NCBI RefSeq assembly: GCF_014200175.1
Contig: NZ_JACHBD010000008.1
Coordinates: 62,001 to 126,000, forward strand
Direction: 5' to 3'
Length of the DNA stretch: 64,000 nt
From: Rhizobium lentis
GTDB taxonomy: Bacteria > Pseudomonadota > Alphaproteobacteria > Rhizobiales > Rhizobiaceae
In this document: positions 1-8,333 of the stretch, piece by piece
Numbering within the stretch: the stretch's first letter is position 1
Layout of the letters: the number at the start of each line of letters is the position of its first letter
Program-made: the position numbers and the translations under genes
Notes under the pieces: model-generated
What the model was told of the DNA's origin: nothing
Databases searched by the model: none
Seen by the model: only the letters and a program-made list of their open reading frames with translations

Positions 1-118
1 CGGCCATGAAGTGCGTAGCGCCATCCGCGTCTTGAAAGCCAAAGCGGACGGGCTGCCAATGATCGACGCTCAGGAGCGCATCCGTCTCGATATATTCCTG
101 AAAGACAATCTGCCGTAA
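1..118 (+). CDS. C-terminal end of a probable LacI-family regulator (partial)
   Basis: An open frame enters from the left edge and stops with TAA at 116-118, giving 38 residues that end in ERIRLDIFLKDNLP. This tail resembles the C-terminus of rhizobial LacI-family regulators. The position just 18 bases before xylB matches the S. meliloti arrangement, where a lacI-type gene precedes xylB and xylA. The DNA-binding domain lies outside the window, so the family call rests on the tail and on context. If right, it would be the local regulator of xylose catabolism. Confidence 0.5.
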   Translation, partial: GHEVRSAIRVLKAKADGLPMIDAQERIRLDIFLKDNLP

Positions 119-136
119 CGGCAAAGGAGCAACCCC

Positions 137-1591
137 ATGTATCTCGGTCTCGATCTCGGAACCTCCGGCGTCAAGGCGATGCTGATCGACGGCGATCAGA
201 CGATCGTCGGCTCGGCCAACGGTTCGCTCGACGTTTCGCGCCCGCATTCGGGCTGGTCGGAACAGGATCCGGCCCACTGGGTGCGCGCCGCGCAAGAGGC
301 TGTCGCCGGCCTCAAGGCAAAACATCCGAAAGAACTCGCGGCGGTCAGGGGTATCGGCCTGTCCGGACAGATGCACGGCGCCACGCTGATCGACGCCGCC
401 GACAAGGTGCTGCGCCCCTGCATTCTCTGGAACGACACGCGCAGTCATGTCGAGGCCGCGGCCCTGGATGCCGATCCGCGCTTTCGCGCGCTCACCGGCA
501 ATATCGTTTTCCCCGGCTTCACGGCGCCGAAGCTCGCGTGGGTCAGGAAGCATGAGCCGGACATTTTCGCGAAGATCGCTAAGGTGCTGCTGCCGAAGGA
601 CTATCTACGTCTGTGGCTGACTGGCGAGTATATTTCCGAAATGTCGGATTCGGCCGGCACCTCCTGGCTCGACACCGGCAAGCGCGCCTGGTCGTCCGAT
701 CTGCTCGCCGCCACTCAACTTTCCGAGGAGCAGATGCCGAGGCTTGTCGAAGGCACGGCACCGGCCGGCAGACTACGCTCCGAACTCGCGGCACAGTGGG
801 GCATATCGGGCAATGTCGTCGTTGCCGGCGGCGCGGGCGACAATGCCGCATCGGCCTGCGGCATGGGGACCGTCAGCGATGGCGCCGCCTTCGTCTCGCT
901 CGGCACCTCCGGCGTGCTTTTTGCCGCCAACGGCTCCTATCTGCCGAAGCCGGAAAGCGCCGTGCATGCCTTCTGCCACGCGCTGCCGAATACCTGGCAC
1001 CAGATGGGTGTCATCCTGTCGGCGACCGATGCGCTCAACTGGCATTCCGACGTGACCGGCAAGTCGGCCGCCGATCTCACCGGCGAACTCGGCGAGACGC
1101 TGAAGGCGCCGACCGGCGTCACCTTCCTGCCCTATCTCTCCGGTGAGCGTACGCCGCACAATGATGCCGTCATCCGCGGCGCCTTCATCGGGCTGGAACA
1201 TGAAAGCAGCCGCGCCGTGCTCACTCAGGCCGTGCTCGAAGGTGTCGCCTTCGCCATCCGCGACAATCTCGAAGCGCTGCGGTCGGCCGGCACCGGCATC
1301 TCCCGTGTCACGGCGATCGGCGGCGGTTCGCGCTCGCGCTACTGGCTGGCGTCGATCGCCACTGCCCTCGGCGTTCCGGTCGACCTGCCCGCCGACGGCG
1401 ATTTCGGCGCGGCCTTCGGCGCTGCTCGCCTCGGTCTGATCGCGGCAACGGGTGCCGATCCGATTTCCGTCTGCACGCCGCCGGTGACATCAGGCACGAT
1501 CGAACCGGTGTCGGCGCTGAGCAGCGCTTACGAGGATGCCTATACGCGTTACCGGGCAATTTATCCGGCGATCAAATCGCTGGCGCATTGA
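137..1591 (+). CDS. xylB: Xylulokinase
   Basis: Phosphorylates D-xylulose to xylulose 5-phosphate in the cytoplasm, feeding the pentose phosphate pathway. The 484-residue product has the usual FGGY kinase length. It opens with the phosphate-binding loop GLDLGTSGVKA (residues 4-14), carries the GQMHG motif of xylulokinases near residue 77, and has GGAGDNAASACGMG in the C-terminal ATPase fold near residue 232. The ATG at 137 follows a GGAGC ribosome-binding site. xylA follows after a 178-base gap that contains a palindromic repeat. Together with the partial regulator upstream this forms a xylose operon. The pairing with xylose isomerase makes the substrate assignment firm. Confidence 0.95.
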   Translation: MYLGLDLGTSGVKAMLIDGDQTIVGSANGSLDVSRPHSGWSEQDPAHWVRAAQEAVAGLKAKHPKELAAVRGIGLSGQMHGATLIDAADKVLRPCILWNDTRSHVEAAALDADPRFRALTGNIVFPGFTAPKLAWVRKHEPDIFAKIAKVLLPKDYLRLWLTGEYISEMSDSAGTSWLDTGKRAWSSDLLAATQLSEEQMPRLVEGTAPAGRLRSELAAQWGISGNVVVAGGAGDNAASACGMGTVSDGAAFVSLGTSGVLFAANGSYLPKPESAVHAFCHALPNTWHQMGVILSATDALNWHSDVTGKSAADLTGELGETLKAPTGVTFLPYLSGERTPHNDAVIRGAFIGLEHESSRAVLTQAVLEGVAFAIRDNLEALRSAGTGISRVTAIGGGSRSRYWLASIATALGVPVDLPADGDFGAAFGAARLGLIAATGADPISVCTPPVTSGTIEPVSALSSAYEDAYTRYRAIYPAIKSLAH

Positions 1592-1605
1592 AACTGGAGC
1601 CAGCG

Positions 1606-1717
1606 GCCCCCTCATTCGTCTGCCGGCACCTTCTCCCCGCTGGGGAGAAGAGATTCGCGGCGGCGCCTCTTTCCCTTCTCCCCTGGGGGAGAAGGTGGCC
1701 CGAAGGGTCGGATGAGA
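1606..1717. repeat. RIME-like paired palindromic element between xylB and xylA
   Basis: Two inverted, related units fill most of the xylB-xylA gap. The left unit has CCCCTCATTCGTCTGCCGGC followed by the hairpin CTTCTCCCCgctGGGGAGAAG. The right unit has TTCTCCCCTGGGGGAGAA followed by GGTGGCCCGAAGGGTCGGATGAGA-type sequence in the opposite orientation. The same elements recur at 9393-9560 and 57180-57226. This is the architecture of Rhizobium intergenic mosaic elements. Lying inside an operon, it would be transcribed and could form a strong stem in the mRNA. Confidence 0.75.
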
Positions 1718-1769
1718 GGCCAGACGGCACAAACGACAAGACTGAACTACGAACCCAAGGAGACCTGAC

Positions 1770-3080
1770 ATGAGCACCGGATTTTTCGGCGATATCCAGA
1801 AAATCAAATATGAAGGCCCCGACAGCACCAATCCGCTGGCCTTCCGTCATTACCAGCCGGACGAGATCGTTCTCGGCAAGCGCATGGAAGACCATCTGCG
1901 TTTTGCGGTGGCCTATTGGCACACCTTCACCTGGCCGGGCGGCGATCCCTTCGGCGGCCAGACCTTCCTGCGCCCGTGGTTCGAAGACACGATGAAGGCT
2001 GCCAAGCTCAAGGCCGACGTCGCTTTCGAATTCTTCTCACTGCTCGGCGCACCCTATTATTGCTTCCACGACGCCGACGTGCGCCCCGAGGGCAAGAACT
2101 TCGCCGAGAACACCAAAAACCTCAACGAGATCGTCGATTATTTCGCCGAGAAGCAGGCTGCGACCGGCACCAAGCTGCTGTGGGGCACGGCCAACCTCTT
2201 CTCCAACCGCCGCTACATGTCGGGTGCTGCGACCAACCCGGATCCCGATGTTTTTGCTTTCGCCGCCGCGACGGTGAAGACCTGCATCGACGCCACGCAG
2301 AAGCTCGGCGGCGAGAACTATGTGCTCTGGGGCGGCCGCGAAGGCTACGAGACGCTGCTTAACACCGACCTCAAGCGCGAACTCGACCAGCTCGGCCGCT
2401 TCCTCAACCTCGTCGTCGAATACAAGCACAAGATCGGCTTCAAGGGCACGATCCTGATCGAGCCGAAGCCGCAGGAGCCGACCAAGCACCAGTATGACTA
2501 CGACGTCGCGACCGTCTACGGCTTCCTCAAGAAGCATGGGCTGGAAAACGAGGTGAAGGTCAATATCGAGCAGGGCCATGCGATCCTTGCCGGCCATTCC
2601 TTCGAGCACGAGCTGGCGCTCGCCAATGCGCTCGGCATCTTCGGCTCGATCGATATGAACCGCAACGACTATCAGTCCGGCTGGGACACCGACCAGTTCC
2701 CGAACAATGTTCCGGAAATGGCGCTTGCCTATTACCACGTTCTGGCAGGCGGCGGCTTCAAGACCGGCGGTACCAACTTCGACTCCAAGCTGCGCCGCCA
2801 GTCGCTCGATCCGGCGGATCTGCTCATCGGCCATATCGGCGGTATGGATTGCTGCGCTCGCGGCCTGAAGGCCGCCGCCAAGATGATCGAGGACAAGGCG
2901 CTGTCGCAGCCGCTTGCTGATCGTTATGCCGGCTGGGAAACCGCCGAGGCGCAGAAACTGTTCCGCGGCGAATACTCGCTGGATGAGATCACCAACTGGG
3001 TCGAGGCCAAGAACGTCAACCCGCAGCCGAGATCCGGTCAGCAGGAACTGCTCGAGAACGTCGTCAACCGTTACGTCTGA
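1770..3080 (+). CDS. xylA: Xylose isomerase
   Basis: Interconverts D-xylose and D-xylulose, the first step of the isomerase pathway, using two divalent metal ions in a TIM barrel. At 436 residues it has the length of the longer class II enzymes. Visible signatures include CFHDADVRPEG with the catalytic His and Asp, the metal-binding stretch IEPKPQEPTKHQYDYD, NIEQGHAILAGHSFEHE, and the metal-ligand loop GSIDMNRNDYQSGWDTDQFP. The ATG at 1770 is preceded by AAGGAGACC. It is downstream of xylB and converges on a LacI-family gene. Confidence 0.97.
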   Translation: MSTGFFGDIQKIKYEGPDSTNPLAFRHYQPDEIVLGKRMEDHLRFAVAYWHTFTWPGGDPFGGQTFLRPWFEDTMKAAKLKADVAFEFFSLLGAPYYCFHDADVRPEGKNFAENTKNLNEIVDYFAEKQAATGTKLLWGTANLFSNRRYMSGAATNPDPDVFAFAAATVKTCIDATQKLGGENYVLWGGREGYETLLNTDLKRELDQLGRFLNLVVEYKHKIGFKGTILIEPKPQEPTKHQYDYDVATVYGFLKKHGLENEVKVNIEQGHAILAGHSFEHELALANALGIFGSIDMNRNDYQSGWDTDQFPNNVPEMALAYYHVLAGGGFKTGGTNFDSKLRRQSLDPADLLIGHIGGMDCCARGLKAAAKMIEDKALSQPLADRYAGWETAEAQKLFRGEYSLDEITNWVEAKNVNPQPRSGQQELLENVVNRYV

Positions 3081-3084
3081 TAAG

Positions 3085-3113
3085 GTGCGCCGGCGGCCAG
3101 CGGTCGCCGGCGC
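3085..3113. terminator. GC-rich hairpin between convergent xylA and LacI gene
   Basis: TGCGCCGGCG (3085-3094) pairs perfectly with CGCCGGCGCA (3104-3113) around a 9-base loop, 5 bases after the xylA stop and 30 bases before the stop of the convergent regulator. There is no clear U run, so intrinsic termination is only likely. Confidence 0.45.
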
Positions 3114-3143
3114 AGCTCGTTGTAGCCGGCTATTATAACGTCT

Positions 3144-4175
3144 TCAGCGCTTCAACCATTGGCGCGACGGTGCGGAGACCGAGTTTCGAACCACCAGATC
3201 CGGCCGCAGCAGGATTTCCGTCTCGGCCGGCCGACCATCGGATAAGAGTTCCAACAGCAGCGCCATCGCCTGTTTGCCGATCGCCGTTCGCGGCTGACGG
3301 ATCGTCGTCAGCGACGGGGAGATGAAGACGGCCTGCGGCACGTCATCAAATCCGGTCACCGAGAAATCCCGTGGAATGTCGTAACCTCGCGCACCGAGCC
3401 CGATCATGACGCCGATTGCCGTCTGGTCGTTCACGCACATGAAGGCGGTCGGGAGCGTGTCGCGCATGAAGAGCTGTTCGACCGCATGCCGGCCGCTTTC
3501 GATCGTGCCGTCGCCTTCGAGCACGATCCTGAGATCCGGCGGGACGCCGGCGGCGTCGAGGCCGGCATCGTAACCCATGCGGCGCCTGACATAGGCAAGC
3601 CGGGTGCGCGAATCGCCGATGAAGGCGATCTTGCGATGGCCTTCGGCCAGCAGCAGATCCACCGCCTTTCGCGCGCCTTCGGTATCGTCGACACCGACAT
3701 AGGGAATGCCGCCGTTGAAGACCGGTTCGAAAACGCCGACGCTCGGCGGCAACCGGGCTGTCATCGTCTGATGGCCGAAGGGCAGGATGCCGGTGAAGAG
3801 GATCAGCCCGGCGGCCTGGTTGGAGTTGAAGAATTTCAGATATTCCAGGCCACGCTGGGCGTCGTTCTGGGTGTGGCCGATCAGGATGCCGTAGCCGTGG
3901 GCGCGCGCCTCGTTCTCCAGTCCAACGAGAATGTTGGAGAAATTGGGATCGCCGATGTCCGGCGCCACGACCAGGATCATGTTGGAGCGACCGAGCCTCA
4001 GGCTGCGCGCCATGGCATTGGTGGTGTAGCCGGTGACGGCGATCGCCTGATTGACTTTAAGCCGCGTCGAGTTGGCGACCTTCTCCGGGGTGTGGATCGC
4101 CCGCGAAACCGTCGCGATGGAGACCTCGGCAATCCGGGCGACGTCTTCGATTGTTGCGGGCGTGGAATTCGACAC
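3144..4175 (-). CDS. LacI-family transcriptional regulator of the adjacent sugar ABC operon
   Basis: DNA-binding repressor with a periplasmic-binding-protein-like ligand domain. From the GTG at 4175 it has 343 residues. The N-terminus carries the LacI helix-turn-helix TIEDVARIAEVSIATVSRAIH and hinge ARSLRLGRS, followed by the effector domain. An upstream in-frame start at 4238 would add 21 residues that look like non-coding sequence; the GTG start puts the HTH at the usual position close to the N-terminus. It is divergent from the ABC transporter genes. The intergenic region holds two palindromic sites of LacI-operator type (4266-4302), so it probably represses the transporter and possibly itself. 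The effector is presumably the transported sugar or a derivative. Confidence 0.9.
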   Translation of the reverse strand: MSNSTPATIEDVARIAEVSIATVSRAIHTPEKVANSTRLKVNQAIAVTGYTTNAMARSLRLGRSNMILVVAPDIGDPNFSNILVGLENEARAHGYGILIGHTQNDAQRGLEYLKFFNSNQAAGLILFTGILPFGHQTMTARLPPSVGVFEPVFNGGIPYVGVDDTEGARKAVDLLLAEGHRKIAFIGDSRTRLAYVRRRMGYDAGLDAAGVPPDLRIVLEGDGTIESGRHAVEQLFMRDTLPTAFMCVNDQTAIGVMIGLGARGYDIPRDFSVTGFDDVPQAVFISPSLTTIRQPRTAIGKQAMALLLELLSDGRPAETEILLRPDLVVRNSVSAPSRQWLKR

Positions 4176-4265
4176 TGCGCTCTGCCTTGGGGCTGTTCGC
4201 CGCGACACTACACAGACTCGCCGAGAGGTCAAAGGCAAGCTTCAGCGGATCTGTGTAAATCAACG

Positions 4266-4302
4266 ATGTAAACCTTTACATGCATGATGTAAAGGTTTAC
4301 AT
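4266..4302. promoter_or_regulatory. Twin palindromic LacI-type operator
   Basis: ATGTAAACCTTTACAT (4266-4281) is followed after five bases by ATGTAAAGGTTTACAT (4287-4302). The second is the exact reverse complement of the first, and each is itself an inverted repeat (ATGTAAA/TTTACAT). Centres are 21 bp apart, two helical turns, on the same face of the DNA. The TGTAAA-NN-TTTACA form is typical for LacI/GalR-family operators, and the site lies between the divergent regulator and ABC operon. Function is inferred. Confidence 0.75.
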
Positions 4303-4441
4303 AAGGCCCAAAGCGGACGGGAACCGCAAGCGCAGAGCTCTGAGGATCGAGAACGGTTTTCAGAATGGAAATGTGCGCTAGTTCAAGGTGATGGAGCGGC
4401 GCCGGCGCGTTCTGCCGGATGCAAGGCGCTCTTGGGGAGGC

Positions 4442-5971
4442 ATGATGACCGTGGAGATCGCCGACACCGCACCCGTGGTGCTGTCCGCCAGGCGCATATG
4501 CAAATCCTTCAGCGGCGTGCAGGTGCTCTTCAGCGTCAATTTCGATCTCCGTGCCGGCGAAATCCATGCGCTGATGGGTGAAAACGGCGCCGGCAAGTCC
4601 ACCCTCGTCAAGGTATTGTCCGGCTTTGAGCAGCCGAGCTCCGGTGAAATTCTGCTCGACGGCCAGCCCGTTATCCTGCCGCCCAATGGTGCGGCGGAAG
4701 CGCTCGGCATTGTCATCATCCATCAGGAATTCAATCTCGCCGAACATCTGACCGTGACGGAAAGCCTGTTCCTCGGGCGTGAGGTCACGCGTTTCGGTGT
4801 GCTCGACCGCAAATATATGCGCGCCGAGACACGCAAAGTCCTCGACGTGCTCGGATCGCATGTCGATGAGAATGCGCTGATCAGCACGCTTTCCATCGCC
4901 GACAAGCAAATGGTCGAGATCGCCAAGGCGATCAGCCGCGATGCGCGCGTTGTGTTCATGGACGAGCCGACGGCCGTCTTGTCGCGGGAAGAGACGAGCA
5001 TGCTCTTCAAGCAGGTTCGCAAGCTGCGCGACCAGGGCACCAGCTTCGTCTTCGTCTCCCATAAGCTCGATGAAGTGATGGAATTGACGGATCGGGTGAC
5101 GGTGCTGCGCGACGGCCAGTGGATCAAGACCTCGCCGACATCAATCCTCGACGGGGAATCGATCGCGCAGCTGATGGTTGGCCGCGAGCTCTCCAGCCTC
5201 TATCCCGCCAAGGTCGAGCCCGATGTCGACGAGGAGGTTGTCCTCAGGGTTTCCTCGGTGTCGACGGGTTATATCAGGGATGCGAGCTTCGAAGTGCGCA
5301 AGGGCGAGATCATCGGCTTCTCCGGGATGATCGGCTCCGGCCGCACCGAATTGATGGAGGCGATCGCCGGCCTGCGAACCCGCCTTGAGGGTGAAGTGGT
5401 CATCAAGGGGCAAACCGTTCCCTCCGGCGACGTGCATGCCGCCAATCGCTGCGGGCTTGCCTACATGACCAAGGACCGCAAGTCGAAGGGCCTGCTGCTG
5501 CGTTCCGGCATGATGGCCAATCTGACGCTGCAATCGCTCGGGCGGCATTCTCGCCATGGCTATCTCAGCCCGAGCAGTGAAGCGGCGGCGCTGGCGAAGG
5601 CCAAGCGACGCTTCGACATCAGGGTTCGCGACGGCAATATCATCGCCGGTCGCATGTCGGGCGGGAACCAGCAGAAGCTGCTGCTTGCCAAGGTCATGGA
5701 GACCGATCCCGATATCGTCATCATCGACGAGCCGACGCGCGGCATCGACGTCGGCACCAAGCAGCAGATCTATCATTTCATCTCGGCGCTTGCCCGCGAC
5801 GGCCGGTCGATCATCGTCGTTTCCTCGGAGATGCCGGAGGTCATCGGTCTCTGCACGCGGGTGGCGGTAATGCGCGAAGGGCATATCGTCGGCGTGCTCG
5901 AGGGAGACGAGATTTCCGAGCAGGAGATCATGCGCTACGCCGCCGGGCTCAAAAAAAAGGCGGCCGCGTGA
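4442..5971 (+). CDS. Sugar ABC transporter ATPase (CUT2 type, two ABC domains)
   Basis: Energises import of a monosaccharide at the inner membrane. The 509-residue protein contains two ABC domains. The first has Walker A GENGAGKST (residues 47-55), Walker B VVFMDEPTAVLS and a divergent signature LSIADKQMVEIAKA. The second has a degenerate Walker A (GMIGSGRTEL), the signature MSGGNQQKLLLAK and Walker B IVIIDEPTRGIDVG. That asymmetry is normal for the MglA/RbsA family. GGGAGG just before 4442 supports a start at 4442 or 4445. An upstream GTG at 4388 is possible but adds an Arg-rich stretch. The permease and binding protein follow on the same strand. Confidence 0.92.
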   Translation: MMTVEIADTAPVVLSARRICKSFSGVQVLFSVNFDLRAGEIHALMGENGAGKSTLVKVLSGFEQPSSGEILLDGQPVILPPNGAAEALGIVIIHQEFNLAEHLTVTESLFLGREVTRFGVLDRKYMRAETRKVLDVLGSHVDENALISTLSIADKQMVEIAKAISRDARVVFMDEPTAVLSREETSMLFKQVRKLRDQGTSFVFVSHKLDEVMELTDRVTVLRDGQWIKTSPTSILDGESIAQLMVGRELSSLYPAKVEPDVDEEVVLRVSSVSTGYIRDASFEVRKGEIIGFSGMIGSGRTELMEAIAGLRTRLEGEVVIKGQTVPSGDVHAANRCGLAYMTKDRKSKGLLLRSGMMANLTLQSLGRHSRHGYLSPSSEAAALAKAKRRFDIRVRDGNIIAGRMSGGNQQKLLLAKVMETDPDIVIIDEPTRGIDVGTKQQIYHFISALARDGRSIIVVSSEMPEVIGLCTRVAVMREGHIVGVLEGDEISEQEIMRYAAGLKKKAAA

Positions 5972-6047
5972 GGGCGAAGCGGGACTTGGCCGAAGCGGAC
6001 AATAGATAGATGCCCAGGCAGTCTGGGACGGGAGGTTGGTTTTGGAC

Positions 6048-7052
6048 ATGAGTGTTAACGAGGAGACCAGGGAAATCCGGCGCAGGTCCTGGCGTGACGT
6101 CGATCTACGCGCGGTTGCACCCTTTGCCGCCCTGGCCTTGCTTCTCATCGTTGGCGCATTGGTCAATCCGAATTTCATCGGCATCACCAATCTGGCCAAC
6201 GTCGCGACCCGCTGCGCGTTCATCGCCATTATCGCCGTCGGCGCGACGTTCGTCATCTCGGCCGGAGACCTCGATCTTTCCGTCGGCTCGATGGTGGCCT
6301 TCGTCGCCAGTCTGATGATCCTGCTGATCAATTCGGGCGTCATTGCCGATCCGGTGCTGATGCTGGCGGCTGCCGTGCTGTTCACGGTCGTTGCCGGGGC
6401 TCTTTGCGGCCTCGCCAACGGTCTCATCACCACGGTCGGCAAGATCGAACCCTTCATCGCCACGCTCGGCACCATGGGCATTTATCGCGGCCTGACCACC
6501 TGGCTGTCGCAGGGCGGCGCGATCACCTTGCGCTCGAGCGACATCCAGACGCTGTACCGTCCGGCCTATTTCGGCAATATCCTCGGTCTTCCGGTTCCGA
6601 TCGTGGTGATCCTCGTCGTGACCGCGATTGCAGCCTTCATCCTGTACCGCACGCGTTACGGCCGCCATGTCGTCGCTGTCGGGTCGAACAGTGATGTCGC
6701 GCGCTATTCCGGCATTGCGGTCAATCGCGTGCGCACCATTGCCTTCGTCATCCAGGGCCTCTGTGTTGCGATCGCCGTGCTGCTCTACGTGCCGCGTCTC
6801 GGTTCCACTTCGGCAACGACCGGCATCTTGTGGGAGTTGCAGGCGATTACCGCCGTCGTCGTCGGCGGCACGGCTCTCAAGGGTGGCGCCGGCCGTGTCT
6901 GGGGCACGATCTGCGGCGCCTTCATTCTCGAACTCGTCGGCAACATCATGCTGCTTTCGAATTTCATCAGCGAATATCTGATCGGCGCGATCCAGGGTGC
7001 GATCATCATCATCGCCATGCTGGTGCAGCGGTCACTGGTGCGCAAATCGTAA
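6048..7052 (+). CDS. Sugar ABC transporter permease (CUT2 type)
   Basis: Inner-membrane channel subunit of the RbsC/MglC/FrcC family (BPD_transp_2). About 334 residues with roughly eight to ten hydrophobic segments. It contains the family-typical SAGDLDLSVGSMVAF after the second or third membrane segment and VGSNSDVARYSGI in the cytoplasmic coupling loop. The GGAGG at 6031-6035 is better spaced for a TTG at 6042 than for the ATG at 6048, so two extra residues are possible. It lies 76 bases after the ATPase and about 90 bases before the binding protein. Confidence 0.92.
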   Translation: MSVNEETREIRRRSWRDVDLRAVAPFAALALLLIVGALVNPNFIGITNLANVATRCAFIAIIAVGATFVISAGDLDLSVGSMVAFVASLMILLINSGVIADPVLMLAAAVLFTVVAGALCGLANGLITTVGKIEPFIATLGTMGIYRGLTTWLSQGGAITLRSSDIQTLYRPAYFGNILGLPVPIVVILVVTAIAAFILYRTRYGRHVVAVGSNSDVARYSGIAVNRVRTIAFVIQGLCVAIAVLLYVPRLGSTSATTGILWELQAITAVVVGGTALKGGAGRVWGTICGAFILELVGNIMLLSNFISEYLIGAIQGAIIIIAMLVQRSLVRKS

Positions 7053-7140
7053 GGCAAGCCGGCTTCTCGAATTGGTCGGGCTTTACAGGGCACCCGGCTC
7101 GAATTGGACAAGTCCCTGATATTTTTTGGGAGGAAATAGC

Positions 7141-8088
7141 ATGCGCAAGCTCATGTTGGGTCTGGCGGTTGTGGGGGTGGCTTTTGCCGGTGCAGCCTAC
7201 GCCCAGGACAAGAACTACACGATTGGCGTATCCATTCCGGCCGCCGACCACGGGTGGACTTCCGGGGTCGTGTTCCACGCCGAGCGTATTGCCAAGAAGC
7301 TGATGGCCGAACATCCGGGCCTGAACGTCATCGTCAAGACTTCGCCGGATGCCGCGACACAGGCTAATGCCGTGCAGGACCTTGATACGCAGGGTATCGA
7401 CGCCCTCGTCATCCTGCCATCGGATCCGGATCCGCTCGTCAACGCCATCAAGGAAGTCAAGGACAAGGGCAAGTTCGTGGCGCTGGTCGACCGCGCACCG
7501 TCCAATAACGACAACTCCGTGCGCGACCTCTATGTCGCCGGCAACAATCCGGCGCTCGGCGAAGTCGCCGGCAAATATATTGCCGAAAAGACGCCAGAGG
7601 CTGAAGTCGTCGTCATCCGCGGCTTGCCGATCCCGATCGACCAGCAGCGCCAGGACGGTTTCGACAAGGGCATTGCCGGCTCGAAGGTCAAGGTCCTTGA
7701 CCGCCAATACGGCAACTGGAACCGCGACGATGCCTTCAAGGTGATGCAGGATTATCTGACGAAGTACCCGAAGATCGACGTCGTCTGGTGCCAGGACGAC
7801 GACATGGCCGTCGGCGTCCTGCAGGCAATCGAGCAGGCCAAGCGCACCGACATCCAGTATGTTGTTGCCGGCGCCGGTTCCAAGGACATGGTCAAGAAGG
7901 TCATGGACGGCGACAAGCTGATCCCGGTCGACGTTCTCTATCCGCCGGCAATGGTCGGCACGGCGATGGAACTCACGGCCGCCGCACTCTACGATCAGGT
8001 CCCAGTCCACGGTAACTACATCCTCGACGCGACGCTCGTCACCAAGGAGAATGCCAAGAACTTCTACTTCCCGGATTCACCCTTCTGA
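7141..8088 (+). CDS. Periplasmic sugar-binding protein of the ABC transporter
   Basis: Captures the transported sugar in the periplasm (RbsB/FrcB-like type 1 periplasmic binding fold). The 315-residue precursor starts with a classical signal peptide, with likely cleavage after AGAAYA around residue 21. The mature start KNYTIGVSIPAADHGW is typical of CUT2 binding proteins. The ATG at 7141 follows GGGAGGAAATAGC. A hairpin terminator follows the stop codon, which would let this subunit be made in excess or would separate transporter from downstream enzymes. The sugar cannot be read from the sequence. Confidence 0.92.
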   Translation: MRKLMLGLAVVGVAFAGAAYAQDKNYTIGVSIPAADHGWTSGVVFHAERIAKKLMAEHPGLNVIVKTSPDAATQANAVQDLDTQGIDALVILPSDPDPLVNAIKEVKDKGKFVALVDRAPSNNDNSVRDLYVAGNNPALGEVAGKYIAEKTPEAEVVVIRGLPIPIDQQRQDGFDKGIAGSKVKVLDRQYGNWNRDDAFKVMQDYLTKYPKIDVVWCQDDDMAVGVLQAIEQAKRTDIQYVVAGAGSKDMVKKVMDGDKLIPVDVLYPPAMVGTAMELTAAALYDQVPVHGNYILDATLVTKENAKNFYFPDSPF

Positions 8089-8103
8089 TAGCAATTGGAA
8101 ATA

Positions 8104-8134
8104 CGCGCCCATTCGAAAGGATGGGCGCGGTTTT
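8104..8134 (+). terminator. Hairpin after the binding-protein gene
   Basis: CGCGCCCAT (8104-8112) pairs with ATGGGCGCG (8121-8129) around TCGAAAGG, followed by GTTTTGCTT. It sits 15 bases after the binding-protein stop and looks like an intrinsic terminator or mRNA-stabilising stem. The remaining gap to 8333 holds no gene; it should contain any separate promoter for the two enzymes downstream. Confidence 0.7.
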
Positions 8135-8333
8135 GCTTCCCTCCGGCGCGCAGTCGAAAATGCTGCACGTACCTCTTGCCCGCCAAAGCCCATCATGATT
8201 AGCTCGCAGCCGCATCGCATCCGGCTTCATGCCAGATCCGAGAGCCAGGGCGAAGAGGCGCCTTGCGCCAGCCGAATTGCGTGCTACAAGTTTCCAGAAA
8301 CGTTTACGGTCGATATTCAGGGAGGAATCTGAC

